From Arthrobacter sp. DWC3 (lineage in GTDB: Bacteria; Actinomycetota; Actinomycetes; Actinomycetales; Micrococcaceae): 64,000 bases of DNA. A program made the position numbers and the translations under genes. The notes under the pieces are model-generated. The model did not search any database and was not told the DNA's origin. It saw only the letters and a program-made list of their open reading frames with translations. Positions 1 to 10,500 of the stretch are shown here, piece by piece. The stretch spans positions 186,001-250,000 of the forward strand of contig NZ_PJIP01000003.1 of NCBI RefSeq assembly GCF_002929375.1, written 5' to 3'. Position 1 is the stretch's first letter, and every line of letters begins with the position of its first letter.

Positions 1-559
1 ACAGCGTCACGTCCTCGAGCGCGTGCTCCCACCGGCGCAGCAGGATCGCGGGGATCCGGCCGGTCGTGGCGGCCTGGTCGAGCTCGTTCAGCTTCCGCTG
101 GCGGTACTCGTCCGCCTCGTAGCTGGGCAGGTCGGCACGCTGGACCATGTCCTTCGGCAGTTCGTGGATCGCGGCGAGGACGCGGCCGAGTTCCCGCGCC
201 ATCGCCTGGCCGCCGGCCGTGAGCCCATCCAGGGGACGGGTGGTCCCTGCGAGGTGGGAGTACACGAACGTGCTGAGCTCCCCCTGCCGTACGCTGCCGG
301 CCATGTGGGGGATGAGGAAGGGGAGTTCCGCCTTGACCGCGGGCGTGAAGGCGCGCAGTGCCTGCAGCTCCGTCTCGAGCCGCATACTGGCCTCGGCGTG
401 TCTCGGCGAACGGACCCTCCACTGCTTGCCCGCGTCGTCGACGAGCAGGGCGGAGTCGAAGTCCGCAGCGTCGTCGGGCGCCCCGGCGACGCCCGTCGGG
501 GCCAGGCCGGGTACAGCGGCGCTTGCGATGGCAGCAAGTTCCATGGGTGTCCGTTTCAC
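1..559 (-). CDS. Phosphotransferase (APH/macrolide 2'-phosphotransferase-like), N-terminal part
   Basis: The gene runs off the left edge, so only about 186 N-terminal residues are visible. They read as the N-lobe of an aminoglycoside/macrolide-phosphotransferase-type kinase: a variable ATP-binding lobe containing VRSPRHAEASMRLETE, then FLIPHMAGSV and VYSHLAGTT, then an IHELP helix. The catalytic HxD and DxD motifs of this superfamily would lie beyond the edge, so activity cannot be judged. I chose the GTG at 559, which has GGTGGA just upstream; an in-frame ATG lies 15 bases downstream at 544. It is transcribed divergently from nudC across about 150 bp. The substrate is unknown. Many actinobacteria carry a chromosomal copy of this type, so antibiotic resistance should not be assumed. 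Confidence 0.75.
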   Translation of the reverse strand, partial: MKRTPMELAAIASAAVPGLAPTGVAGAPDDAADFDSALLVDDAGKQWRVRSPRHAEASMRLETELQALRAFTPAVKAELPFLIPHMAGSVRQGELSTFVYSHLAGTTRPLDGLTAGGQAMARELGRVLAAIHELPKDMVQRADLPSYEADEYRQRKLNELDQAATTGRIPAILLRRWEHALEDVTL

Positions 560-707
560 AAGGTCCACCGTAGGGCGTCCCCGCTCCGCCCGCCCAGTTG
601 GAGTGCGGCGCGTCGCCAGATGGACTACTCGTCTTCGGTCCTGCACTCCTCCTCCACGGGCACCGATCGAAATGGGTTTTGGGAGAGCGAGAACGTACCG
701 TAGAAGC

Positions 708-1664
708 ATGACCGAACCCCTCCGGACCCTCGTGCTGCCTCCCCTCGGATCGCTGCCGCTCTCGCGCACGGATTCCGACCGGGACGGTGACGCGAGGACC
801 GCCGAAGGCCTCCTCGAGGGGCTCTGGTCCTCGGAGGAGACGAAGGTCCTGCTCCTGGCGCGCGGGAAGGCCCCGGTGGAGGGCACGGCGCTGCGGCTCC
901 TCGCGCCGTCCGAGCTGCAGCGGCCCGGACTGCTCGTCTACCTCGGACGGATCAACGAGGGGGCCGCCGACGCCGGCAGCCCCGTGGTCCTCGCCGTCCT
1001 CGAGGCGGAGGACCCCGCCGTGGCGCCCCTGGACCAGTGGCTGGGACTGCGCGAGGTCGCCGCGTCCCTCGACGCCCGCGACGCCGGGCTCTTCGTCGAG
1101 GCCGCCGCCGTCGCGAACTGGCACGCGACACACACGCACTGTCCCCGCTGCGGCACCGCCACGGAAGTCCGCGACGGCGGCTGGGTGCGGCAGTGCCCCG
1201 CCGACGGCTCGCAGCACTACCCGCGCACCGACGCCGCGATCATCGTCTCGGTGATCGACGAGGACGACCGCCTGCTCCTCGGCTCGGCGATGGCATGGCC
1301 CGAGGACCGCTACTCCACGCTCGCCGGCTTCGTCGAGCCGGGGGAGTCCCTCGAGGCCGCCGTCATCCGCGAGGTGGGCGAGGAGTCCGGGATCGAGATC
1401 CAGTCGCCCGAGTACCTCGGGTCCCAGCCCTGGCCCTTCCCTGCGTCGCTGATGCTCGGCTTCACGGCCCGCGCCGTCACCACGGACGCGGTGCCCGACC
1501 GCGAGGAGATGCGCTCCGTGCGGTGGTTCACGCGCGAGCAGCTCTTCACCGAGGTGCGGGACGGGACGATCGCCGTCGCGGGCGGCGTCTCGATCGCGCG
1601 CGCGCTCATCGAGCACTGGTACGGCGGACCGCTGGACGAACAGCCATCGGAGGCGCGTCCCTGA
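708..1664 (+). CDS. nudC: NADH pyrophosphatase NudC (Nudix hydrolase)
   Basis: Predicted 318-residue Nudix enzyme that cleaves NADH to NMNH and AMP; family members also remove NAD caps from RNA. The Nudix box GX5EX7REUXEEXGU is complete at about residues 207-229 (GFVEPGE...REVGEESGI). It is followed by the NudC-specific SQPWPFP signature at about 239. An N-terminal beta-rich domain precedes a zinc-ribbon region with CPRC at 145-148 and a third cysteine at 163. The expected fourth cysteine is an aspartate (QCPAD), so the ribbon has only three Cys ligands. The ATG at 708 fits the family length. The stop overlaps the ATG of the helicase gene by one base (TGATG), implying co-translation. Confidence 0.93.
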   Translation: MTEPLRTLVLPPLGSLPLSRTDSDRDGDARTAEGLLEGLWSSEETKVLLLARGKAPVEGTALRLLAPSELQRPGLLVYLGRINEGAADAGSPVVLAVLEAEDPAVAPLDQWLGLREVAASLDARDAGLFVEAAAVANWHATHTHCPRCGTATEVRDGGWVRQCPADGSQHYPRTDAAIIVSVIDEDDRLLLGSAMAWPEDRYSTLAGFVEPGESLEAAVIREVGEESGIEIQSPEYLGSQPWPFPASLMLGFTARAVTTDAVPDREEMRSVRWFTREQLFTEVRDGTIAVAGGVSIARALIEHWYGGPLDEQPSEARP

Positions 1665-3772
1665 TGACCGGGATTCTGCTCGAGGACGGCATCCTCGAGG
1701 GGCTCGACGACGAACAGCGCACCGTGGCGAGCACCCTCACCGGCCCGCTCTGCGTCCTCGCCGGGGCAGGCACCGGCAAGACGCGCGCCATCACCCACCG
1801 CATCGCGTACGGGGTCGACACCGGCGTGTACAAGCCGCAGCAGGTGCTCGCCGTGACGTTCACCGCCCGCGCGGCGGCGGAGATGCGCACGCGCCTCCGC
1901 GACCTCGGGGCCGGCGGGGTGCAGGCCCGCACCTTCCACGCCGCGGCGCTCCGACAGCTGCAGTACTTCTGGCCCCAGGCCGTCGGCGGGCCCCTCCCGG
2001 CGCTGGTGGACCACAAGGCGCAGCTCATCGCCGAGTCGGCGCGGCGGTTGCGCCTCACCACGGACCGCGCCGCCATCCGGGACGTCGCGGCGGAGATCGA
2101 GTGGGCCAAGGTCTCGATGCTCACGCCGGACGGGTACGCCGCGGCGGCCGCGGGGCGCGCGGAACCCGCGGGCATGGACCTCGTGTCGGTGTCCCGCATC
2201 TTCTCGGCGTACGAGGATCTCAAGATCGACCGCAACCTGATCGACTTCGAGGACGTGCTGCTGACCACCGTCGCCATCCTCGAGGAGGACGAGAAGGTGG
2301 CCGCGACGGTGCGGGCGCAGTACCGCCACTTCGTCGTCGATGAGTACCAGGACGTCTCGCCGCTCCAGCAGCGCCTGCTCGACCTCTGGCTGGGCGAGCG
2401 CCGCGAACTGTGCGTCGTGGGGGACGCCAGCCAGACCATCTACTCGTTCACGGGTGCCACCTCGCGGCACCTGCTCGACTTCACGAAGCGCTACGAGGGC
2501 GCGCAGGTGGTGAAGCTGGTGCGCGACTACCGGTCCACGCCGCAGGTGGTCCGCGCCGCGAACACGCTCCTGGCGGCGAGAGGCGAGGACGCCGACCGGC
2601 GTGCCGTCAACACCACATGGTCCGCGCCGCTGGAACTGATCGCCCAGCGCGCCGCCGGGCCCGAGCCCGTCTTCACCGAGTGCAGCGACGACGAGGCCGA
2701 GGCCGCGGAATGCGCCAGGCGCATCGGCGCCCTGCTGAACCAGGGGGTCAAGGCGAGCGAGATCGCCATCCTCTACCGCACGAACGGGCAGTCGGAGGCC
2801 TACGAGCAGGCCCTCGCCAGCGCGGGCATCGGCTACCAGCTCCGTGGCGGGGAGAGGTTCTTCCAGCGTCGGGAGGTCCGCGACGCCCTGCTGCAGCTCC
2901 GCGCCGCGGCGCGGACACAGGGCGACGCCGACGTTCCCCAGCAGGTGCGGGACGTCCTCGCCTCGCTCGGCTACACCTCCGTGGCCCCCCAGAACTCCGG
3001 GGCGGTCCGTGAGAAATGGGAGTCGCTCGCGGCCCTCGTCGGGCTTGCGGACGAGCTCAACCGGGTCCGCGGCGCCGAGGCGTTCACGCTCCAGATGTTC
3101 GTCGCCGAACTCGAGGAACGGGCCGCGTCCCAGCACGCCCCCACGGTACAGGGCGTCACCCTCGCGTCGCTGCACTCGGCCAAGGGGCTCGAGTGGGACG
3201 CCGTCTTCCTCGTCGGCCTGAGCGAGGGACTCATGCCCATCTCGTTCGCCGACACGCAGGAGGCCATCGACGAGGAGCGCCGGCTGCTGTACGTCGGCAT
3301 CACCCGCGCCCGGATCCACCTCGCGCTGTCCTGGTCGACCTCGCGCTCCCCGGGAGGCCGGGCGAGCAGGAAGCCGTCACGCTTCCTCGACCCGCTGCGC
3401 CCCGCCGGGACGGGGCAGGCCGCCTTCCGCCAGCCGCGGGCGAAGGCGAACCGCAAGTCCTCGGCGCCCGCCGTCTGCCGCGTGTGCAAGCGGCCGCTCC
3501 TCACCGGGTCGGAGCGCAAGATCGGACGCTGCACCGACTGCCCCGCGAGCTACCAGGAGGAGACGTTCGAGGCGCTCCGGGAGTGGCGGCGCACCGAGGC
3601 CAGGGACAAGGACGTCCCCGCCTTCGTGGTGTTCACCGACGCGACGCTCGTCGCGATCGCCGAGGCCAGGCCCCAGACGCTCGAGGAGCTCGGCGAGCTC
3701 GCAGGGATCGGTTCCGCGAAGCTCGAGCGGTACGGCGACGCGGTCCTGGAGATCCTGGCCGACAGTGCCTGA
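1664..3772 (+). CDS. uvrD2: UvrD2-type superfamily 1 DNA helicase with HRDC domain
   Basis: A 702-residue SF1A 3'-5' DNA helicase. Walker A AGAGTGKT is at about residues 32-39, motif II DEYQD at about 226, a QTIY/F region follows, and the C-terminal RecA lobe has LHSAKGLEW and VGITRAR. After the helicase core comes a four-cysteine element (CRVC...CTDC, about residue 605). A C-terminal HRDC domain follows at about 635-695 (KDVPAFVVFTDATL, LEELGELAGIGSAKL). This architecture matches mycobacterial UvrD2 rather than UvrD1/PcrA. A role in DNA repair or replication-fork maintenance is inferred from the family. It overlaps nudC by one base and the next gene by eight bases, so the three genes probably form an operon. 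Confidence 0.93.
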   Translation: MTGILLEDGILEGLDDEQRTVASTLTGPLCVLAGAGTGKTRAITHRIAYGVDTGVYKPQQVLAVTFTARAAAEMRTRLRDLGAGGVQARTFHAAALRQLQYFWPQAVGGPLPALVDHKAQLIAESARRLRLTTDRAAIRDVAAEIEWAKVSMLTPDGYAAAAAGRAEPAGMDLVSVSRIFSAYEDLKIDRNLIDFEDVLLTTVAILEEDEKVAATVRAQYRHFVVDEYQDVSPLQQRLLDLWLGERRELCVVGDASQTIYSFTGATSRHLLDFTKRYEGAQVVKLVRDYRSTPQVVRAANTLLAARGEDADRRAVNTTWSAPLELIAQRAAGPEPVFTECSDDEAEAAECARRIGALLNQGVKASEIAILYRTNGQSEAYEQALASAGIGYQLRGGERFFQRREVRDALLQLRAAARTQGDADVPQQVRDVLASLGYTSVAPQNSGAVREKWESLAALVGLADELNRVRGAEAFTLQMFVAELEERAASQHAPTVQGVTLASLHSAKGLEWDAVFLVGLSEGLMPISFADTQEAIDEERRLLYVGITRARIHLALSWSTSRSPGGRASRKPSRFLDPLRPAGTGQAAFRQPRAKANRKSSAPAVCRVCKRPLLTGSERKIGRCTDCPASYQEETFEALREWRRTEARDKDVPAFVVFTDATLVAIAEARPQTLEELGELAGIGSAKLERYGDAVLEILADSA

Positions 3773-4331
3773 GTCCGGCACGCCGGGCCCGGCGCGGCTG
3801 CCCGTCGAGGTGCGGCGCTCCGCGCGGCGCAAGCGGACCGTCAGCGCCGACATCAGGGACGGCGTCATCAGGATCTCCATCCCCGGCCACTTCTCGGCGG
3901 GCCAGGAACGTCACTGGGTGGAGCGGATGACGGCGCGGATGTCCGCGAAGTACCTCGACGCGCCGGCCATCGCCGACGACCAGCCCGTCCCCGCGCTGCT
4001 GCAGCGGGCCGAGCGGCTCGCGCATGAGTACCTGGGCGGGCGGGGCGTGCCCATGACGATCGGCTGGGTGACCAACCAGAACTCCCGGTGGGCCTCCGCG
4101 ACGCCGGCGTACGGCTCCGTCCGGCTGTCGCACAGGCTGCAGGGCATGCCCGAGTGGGTCGTCGACTACGTGATCCTGCACGAGATGGCGCACCTCATCG
4201 AGCCCTCCCACAGCGCGGTGTTCTGGGGCCTGCTCGCGTCGTACCCGCGGATCGAGACGGCGAAGGCCTTCCTCGACGGTGCGGCCTTCGCCGCCCACCG
4301 CAATCTCACGGGCCGGCTGGACGAACTGTAG
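3765..4331 (+). CDS. YgjP-like (DUF45) zinc metallopeptidase
   Basis: A 188-residue protein of the YgjP/DUF45 family, distantly related to the WLM/SprT-like minigluzincins. The zinc motif HEMAHL lies at about residues 139-144 with a downstream His in PSHSAVFW, the expected third-ligand region. The preceding NSRWASATPAYGSVRLSHRL segment is the conserved substrate-cleft strand of the family. The GTG start lies inside the last codons of the helicase gene (eight-base overlap), so translation is probably coupled. Family members are cytosolic and often sit next to restriction or repair genes, but the physiological substrate is not established. A repair-linked role is inference from the uvrD2 neighbour. 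Confidence 0.85.
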   Translation: MPESGTPGPARLPVEVRRSARRKRTVSADIRDGVIRISIPGHFSAGQERHWVERMTARMSAKYLDAPAIADDQPVPALLQRAERLAHEYLGGRGVPMTIGWVTNQNSRWASATPAYGSVRLSHRLQGMPEWVVDYVILHEMAHLIEPSHSAVFWGLLASYPRIETAKAFLDGAAFAAHRNLTGRLDEL

Positions 4332-4397
4332 GCGCACGCGCGGACCGCGAGGGCCGGCACCGTGATCCGGTCCGTGAGCCGGCAGGCGCGCCCCGGC

Positions 4398-5948
4398 TCA
4401 GCCCGCCTTCGTGCCGTCCGGATCGGGACCGCCGGCGTCCGGGTCGTCCCCGGAGGCGTCCGGGTCGTCCCCGGAGGCGTCGGGAGGAGTCCCGCCGTCC
4501 CCGTCCGACGGCGCTGCGTCCCCTGCCGCGGCGCCGTCGGCCGGGGTGTCGCCCGGGGTGACGGCGGCGTCGGAGGCGTCGGAGGCGTCGCCGGTCGGTT
4601 CGAAGTCCCCGGCGAGGAGCCGCTGGAGGGCGGCGTCGACGTCGGCGTCGGACGATTCGAGCAGTTTCCGGCGGTCCGTGAAACCGGCGGGGTCGTCGAG
4701 GTCCTCGGCGGTCGGCAGGAGGTCCGGGTGCTGCCACAGGGCGTCGCGTCCCTCGGCCCCGCGCTCCTCGAGCAGGAGGGCCCACAGCGCGGCTGCGTCG
4801 CGCAGCCTGCGGGGGCGCAGCTCCAGGCCGACGAGCGCCGCGAACGCGTGCTCCGCGGGCCCGCCGGTCGCCCGCCGCCGGCGGACCATCTCGCGCATCG
4901 CCCCGGCCGAGGGCAGGTTCGCCGCAGCGGCCGCCGTCACCTCGTCCACCCAGCCCTCCACGAGGGCGAGCGTCGTCTCGAGCCGCACGAGCGCGGCGTC
5001 CTGCTCGGGCGTCCGCTCGGGCATGAACACGCCCTGCGAGAGCGCACCCTGGAGGCTCTCGGGATTGGTCGGATCGATGTCGCGCGCGGCCTCCTCGATC
5101 TTGCCCATGTCGATGTGGATGCCCCGCGCATACCGCTCGATGCTGCCGAGCAGGTGTCCGGTGAGCCACGGGATGTGGGTGAACAGGCGCACGTGGGCCG
5201 CCTCGCGCACCGCGAGGAAGAGCTGCACCTCCTGCTCGGGGACGTCGAGGCCCGCACCGAACGCCGCGACGTTGGCGGGCAGGAGCGCCATCCGGCCGTC
5301 GGCGAGGGGGACACCGATGTCGGTGGACCCCACCACGTCCTTCGACAGTGCGCCCACGGCCTGGCCCAGCTGCATGCCGAACATGGCGCCGCCCACGTTC
5401 TGCAGCATGGAGGACGGGCCGCCCATCATGCCCATCATGGACTTCATCTCCTCGGGCAGCTGATCGGAGATGACGTCGGACAGCGCCTTGGCGATGCTGG
5501 TCGCCACCGGCTCGGTGAGGCGCCGCCACGTGGTCATGGTCGCCTCCACCCACTCGGCGCGGGACCACGCGCGGCCCAGCTGCCCGGTGCTCGGGAAGTC
5601 GGTCACGGGGTCGAGCCACATCTCGGCGAGCTTCAGGGACTCGTCGACGCTGCGGCGCTGCAGGGCGGTGACGGAGGGATCGTTGTCCGACGCGGCGACC
5701 CGCCGGGCCTGCTCGTGCGCCATCTTCCAGTTCACGGGGCCTTCGCTCTGCGCACTGAACATGGCCTGGACCTGCTGCATCATCATGGCCATGGCCGCGG
5801 GGTCGGAGGGCAGGCCCGCCGCGCGGGCGATCTCCTGCGGATCGAAGCCGCCGGCGCCGCCGCCGCCGAACATCTTCGCCAGCATCTCGGACAGCGGGTC
5901 CTGAGGTGTGTCGTCGTCGCCGTTCGACGGATTGGATGGGTTGGTCAC
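4398..5948 (-). CDS. DUF2342-family zinc-dependent metalloprotease-like protein
   Basis: A 516-residue actinobacterial protein of the DUF2342 / putative hydrolase family. It starts at a GTG giving VTNPSNPSNGDDD. The N-terminus includes a short Gly-rich run and a Met-rich helix (AMAMMMQQVQAMF). The mid-region has the family's hydrophobic MGMMGGPSSMLQNVGGAMFG segment. The putative active-site helix REAAHVRLFTHIPWL stands where an HExxH-like motif would be, but is not canonical HExxH. The C-terminal 70 residues are low-complexity and acidic, including a GDDPDAS heptad repeat encoded by a 21-bp tandem repeat near 4432-4485. Function is unknown. It converges with the YgjP-like gene and is divergent from the Lon-like protease gene. 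Confidence 0.85.
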   Translation of the reverse strand: MTNPSNPSNGDDDTPQDPLSEMLAKMFGGGGAGGFDPQEIARAAGLPSDPAAMAMMMQQVQAMFSAQSEGPVNWKMAHEQARRVAASDNDPSVTALQRRSVDESLKLAEMWLDPVTDFPSTGQLGRAWSRAEWVEATMTTWRRLTEPVATSIAKALSDVISDQLPEEMKSMMGMMGGPSSMLQNVGGAMFGMQLGQAVGALSKDVVGSTDIGVPLADGRMALLPANVAAFGAGLDVPEQEVQLFLAVREAAHVRLFTHIPWLTGHLLGSIERYARGIHIDMGKIEEAARDIDPTNPESLQGALSQGVFMPERTPEQDAALVRLETTLALVEGWVDEVTAAAAANLPSAGAMREMVRRRRATGGPAEHAFAALVGLELRPRRLRDAAALWALLLEERGAEGRDALWQHPDLLPTAEDLDDPAGFTDRRKLLESSDADVDAALQRLLAGDFEPTGDASDASDAAVTPGDTPADGAAAGDAAPSDGDGGTPPDASGDDPDASGDDPDAGGPDPDGTKAG

Positions 5949-6215
5949 TGATACCACCGGTCCTGGGAGTAGCTCGGGGTCCGGCAGGCGAGGCGGTGCC
6001 ACCCCTGTCGGCTGTGCACCACACGCTACCGGCCCGGCCTCGCCGCTGTCCCTCGGCGCGGGAGCCGTTCGCTGAGGGCAAAGAGACACCGGAGGAGGGT
6101 AGGCGTACAGCCGGCGCCCAGGGCCGCTGTCGGCGAAAGCGTCTACCCTAGGGGTGCCGGGAGCGTGCCGACGCCCGGGCACAGCATGGAAATGCGCCCT
6201 ACAGAGAGAAGACCA

Positions 6216-7310
6216 GTGACGCAGCCTGTCCACGTCGAGACGTACGTCCCGGAGGAGCCCACGCGACCCAGGGACCCGCGCTTCCGCGCGATGGCGGTGT
6301 CAGGAGGCCTCGCCGTCGCCCTCTGCGCCGCAGCGGTCCTCCTTCCCGCGCCGTACGTGCTCGAGAGCCCCGGGCCCACGTTCAACACGATCGGCGAGGT
6401 CGACGGCCAGCCCCTCATCCGGGTGGAGGGCCGGGAGAGCTTCCCGCCCACGGGTGAGCTGGACCTGACGACGGTGTTCGTGAACGGCGGACCGAACGGG
6501 GCGGTCAACATCCTCGACACGTTCCGTGCCTGGGCCGACCCCAGCGCGAACGTCCTGCCCGAGCAGCTGGTCTACCCGGAGGGCACCACGTCGACCGACG
6601 TGCGGGAGCAGAACGCGGTGGCGATGACGTCCTCGCAGGAGTCCGCGATCGCCGCGGCGCTCGCGCACGAGGACATCGACTTCACCGAGGAGCTGTCCGT
6701 CGCGCGACTCGCGACCGACGCCGCAGCGGACGGGATCCTCGAGGAGGGCGACATCCTCCGCTCCGTCGACGGACGGGAGATCGAGAACATCACGACGCTC
6801 CGCTCGGCGCTCAACGACGCCGAGGGGGCTCCCGCAACCCTCGCGATCATCCGGGACGGCGCACCGATGGACGTCTCCGTGACGCCCCGGGAGTCCTCTG
6901 AGGGCGACTACCAGCTGGGCATCATGCTCGCCTCCACGTTCGACTTCCCGTTCGACGTGACCATCCAGCTCGACAACGTCGGCGGCCCCTCGGCGGGGAC
7001 GATGTTCGCCCTCGGGATCATCGACACCCTGACGGAGGGCGACCTCACCGGGGGACGCCACTTCGCCGGGACCGGGACCATCGACTCCGCCGGCGTCGTG
7101 GGCCCCATCGGGGGGATCGCCCAGAAGCTCGTCGGGGCCCGCGCCGGAGGTGCCGACTTCTTCCTCGCCCCGGCCGCGAACTGCGACGAGGTGGTCGGCA
7201 ACATCCCCGACGGGCTGACGGTGGTCCGGGTGGAGACCCTCGACGACGCCGTCGAGGCCGTCGAGACGCTCGGCGCGGGGGAGGACCCCGCGGGACTGCC
7301 CGCATGCTGA
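6216..7310 (+). CDS. PDZ and Lon-type S16 protease-domain membrane protein (YlbL-like)
   Basis: About 364 residues. One N-terminal transmembrane helix (AVSGGLAVALCAAAVLL) anchors an extracytoplasmic protein. It is followed by a PDZ domain (about residues 165-235, GILEEGDILRSVDG) and a C-terminal Lon-like S16 domain. The catalytic serine is in VGGPSAGTMF and the partner lysine in IAQKLVGARAGG, so the Ser-Lys dyad is intact. This is the YlbL / Lon-like PDZ family found beside UPF0182 genes in actinobacteria, as here. The GTG at 6216 has an AGAGAG stretch upstream. In-frame alternatives are GTG 6165 and ATG 6186 or 6192, so the exact N-terminus is uncertain. Confidence 0.88.
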   Translation: MTQPVHVETYVPEEPTRPRDPRFRAMAVSGGLAVALCAAAVLLPAPYVLESPGPTFNTIGEVDGQPLIRVEGRESFPPTGELDLTTVFVNGGPNGAVNILDTFRAWADPSANVLPEQLVYPEGTTSTDVREQNAVAMTSSQESAIAAALAHEDIDFTEELSVARLATDAAADGILEEGDILRSVDGREIENITTLRSALNDAEGAPATLAIIRDGAPMDVSVTPRESSEGDYQLGIMLASTFDFPFDVTIQLDNVGGPSAGTMFALGIIDTLTEGDLTGGRHFAGTGTIDSAGVVGPIGGIAQKLVGARAGGADFFLAPAANCDEVVGNIPDGLTVVRVETLDDAVEAVETLGAGEDPAGLPAC

Positions 7311-7342
7311 CACGCCGACACCGCCGACACCGCCGAGGGCGG

Positions 7343-7371
7343 CGGGACCGGCCGACGGTCGGCCGGTCCCG
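7343..7371 (+). terminator. Hairpin after the Lon-like protease gene
   Basis: Perfect 14-base inverted repeat (CGGGACCGGCCGAC and its complement, one central base) 33 bases after the stop. There is no U-tract. It is a terminator-like or mRNA-stabilising hairpin, with function inferred from its position. Confidence 0.5.
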
Positions 7372-7593
7372 CGACAGGAGAGGAGCGACGATCGGCGGCC
7401 CGCACGACACGGTTGGGTGACGATCCCGGACGCGACCCACGTGCCCGGGAACCTAATTGGTCCGCCTGAGCGTGAACAGGGCAGAATGAAAACACGAAGG
7501 GCGGAACTGCGCTGTCCTCTGCCCGTGTCCGGGCCGGGGAGAGCAGCGGACCGCCGGTCGTCGTGACCCGCAGCAGCTAACGATGAGGTAGAT

Positions 7594-10500
7594 GTGACAT
7601 CCGGACCAGATCGTCCGTTCGGCAGTAGGCCGAGCCCCGCAAGTGCAGCCACGAGCCGGCGTCGCAGCCCGCTGATCCCGACCATCATCGTCGTGGCGGT
7701 GATCGTCATCGCCTTCGTCTACCTGTCCCAGGTGTACGCGGACGTCCTCTGGTACCAGCAACTCGGGTTCCTCGAGGTGTTCGTCACCGAGAACCTGTCG
7801 CGGATCGTGCTGTTCATCCTGGCGTTCCTCATCATGGCGGGTGCCGTGTACACGAGCCTCCGGATCGCGTTCCGCAGCCGGCCGATCTACGCGCCGGACA
7901 GCGCCATCCAGGACAACCTGAACCGGTACCAGGCCCAGCTCGAGCCGATCCGCCGCCTGCTCATGCTCGGCATCCCCGTGGTCCTCGGCGCCTTCGCGGG
8001 CACCGCCGCCTCCTCCCAGTGGCAGGAGGTGCTGCTCTTCCTGAACCAGGAGCCGTTCAACCGGCAGGACCCCGAGTTCGGCATGGACTACGCGTTCTAC
8101 ATGTTCACGCTGCCCTTCCTGAGTTTCGTCACGGGGTTCCTCATCAGCGTCGTCATCATCAGCGCGATCGCCACGATCCTCACCCACTACCTCTACGGGG
8201 GCATCCGGCTCGAGGAGAAGGGCCTGTTCACCACGAAGGCCGCCCGCATCCAGATCGCCGTCATCGCGGCGCTCTTCCTCGTCCTGCAGGGCGTGAACTA
8301 CTGGCTGGACCGCTTCGACACGCTGCTGAACCAGGGCACCTGGGCCGGCGCGCTGTACACCGACGTGAACGCCGTGATTCCCACCAAGGCCATCCTCGCC
8401 GTCGCCGCGCTCATCGTGGCCGCCCTGTTCGTGGCCTCCGCCTTCGTGGGCCGCTGGCGCCTCCCGCTGATCGGCACGGCGATGCTCATCATCACCGCGC
8501 TGCTCGCCGGTGGTGTCTACCCGTCCATCGTCCAGCGCTTCCAGGTGCAGCCGTCCGAGCTCGACGCCGAACGGGAGTACATCGACCGCAACATCGAGCT
8601 CACGCGGGAGGCCTACGGCCTCGACCAGGTCGAGGTGGAGCCCTACACGCCCACCGACGTGCCCCAGGCCGGCGCCCTCGGCGACGACGGCCAGACCACC
8701 GCGAACATCCGGCTGCTCGACCCGAACATCGTGTCCGACGCCTTCAGCCAGCTCCAGCAGTTCCGCCAGTACTACCAGTTCCCCGAGACCCTCAACGTGG
8801 ACCGCTACGAGATCGACGGCGAGGTACAGGACACCGTCATCGCCGTGCGCGAGCTCGACACCAACGGCGTCCCCGAGGGCTGGGTCAACGAGCACGCCTT
8901 CTACACGCACGGGTACGGCGTGGTCGCTGCTGCCGGTTCAACCGTGCAGCCGGACGGCCGCCCGTCCTTCCTGCAGTCGGGCATCCCCTCCACGGGCGTG
9001 CTCGGGGACGACACGACCTACGAGCCCCGCATCTACTTCGGCGAGGAATCCCCCGAGTACTCGGTGGTCGGCGCTCCGGAGGGCCGGGCCGCCGCGGAGA
9101 TCGACAGGCCGCAGAGCGAGAACTCGGACACCGACTCCCGCACTACCTTCAAGGGTGACGGCGGACCCGACGTGGGCAATCCCTTCAACCGCCTGGTGTA
9201 CGCCCTGAAGTTCCAGTCCACCGATCTCCTGCTGTCCAACCAGGTCACCAGTGAGTCGCAGATCCTCTACGACCGCGACCCTGTGGAGCGCGTCCGGAAG
9301 GTCGCCCCCTACCTCACGCTCGACGGCAACAGCTACCCCGCCATCGTCGACGGGCGCGTGAAGTGGATCATCGACGGCTACACGACCAGCGCGAACTTCC
9401 CGTACTCCACCGAGCAGGAACTCGAGTCGGCGACCCAGGACTCCCAGACCGCCGAGGGCCTCGCGACCGCGCTGCCCGCCGAGCAGGTCAACTACATCCG
9501 GAACGCCGTCAAAGCCACCGTCGACGCCTACGACGGCTCGGTGGACCTGTACGCGTGGGACGACCAGGACCCGGTCCTCATGTCCTGGCAGAACGTCTAC
9601 CCGTCCTCCCTGAAGCCGTACAGCGACATGTCCGCGGACCTGATGGCTCACGTGCGCTACCCGGAGGACCTCTTCAAGGTCCAGCGTGAACTGCTGGCCC
9701 GCTACCACGTCACCGACACCGACGCGTTCTTCTTCAACAGCGAGGCCTGGAACGTCCCCGCCGACCCGGGGGCCACGTCCGAGGGTGCGACGACGACGGC
9801 GGCCACCGACCGCCAGCCGCCGTTCTACCTGACCCTCCAGATGCCCAACCAGGAGACCGCGGCCTTCTCGCTCACCACGCCGTTCATCCCCTTCGTACCC
9901 GCGGGCCAGACCCCGAGGAACGTGCTCTACGGGTTCCTCGCGGCCAACGGCGATGCCGGCACCGGGGAGGACGGCGTCAAGAGCGAGGACTACGGGCGGC
10001 TGACGCTGCTGGACAGCTCCGGTCAGGACTCCGTGGTGGGGCCCGGCCAGGCCCAGAACCTGTTCAACTCGGACACCGAGGTGTCCCAGGAGCTGAACCT
10101 CCTGCGCCAGGGCGCGTCCGAGGTCATCAACGGCAACCTGCTGACCCTGCCGATCGGCGGGGGCATCGCCTACGTGCAGCCCGTCTACGTGCAGTCCTCG
10201 GGCAGCTCGTCCTTCCCCGTCCTGCGACGCGTCCTCGTGAGTTTCGGCGAGAACGTGGGCTTCGCGCCGACCCTCGCCGAGGCCCTCGACCAGGTGTTCG
10301 GTGGTCGTTCCGGCGCCACCACGGGCGACCAGGGGAACGTCGGTGAGACACCCGAGGATCCGGCGACGCCTCCCACCGAGGGAGGAGCGACGCCCACGCC
10401 GAGTCCCACGCCCGCCCCGACCCCGTCCGAAGGCGGCACGCCCGGGGGCGCCACCGGTGATCCGGCAGCCGACCTGCGGACAGCCCTCGACGACGCGAAC

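Noticed and set aside
1310-3319. Minus-strand open frame of 669 codons opposite nudC and uvrD2
   Set aside because: The plus-strand genes carry complete Nudix and helicase motifs; the antisense product is low-complexity.
7448-7474. ECF-type promoter (GGAAC, 18-base spacer, CGTG) upstream of the UPF0182 gene
   Set aside because: The -10 half is poor (CGTG, not CGTT) and such pairs are frequent by chance in GC-rich DNA. Kept only as a note.
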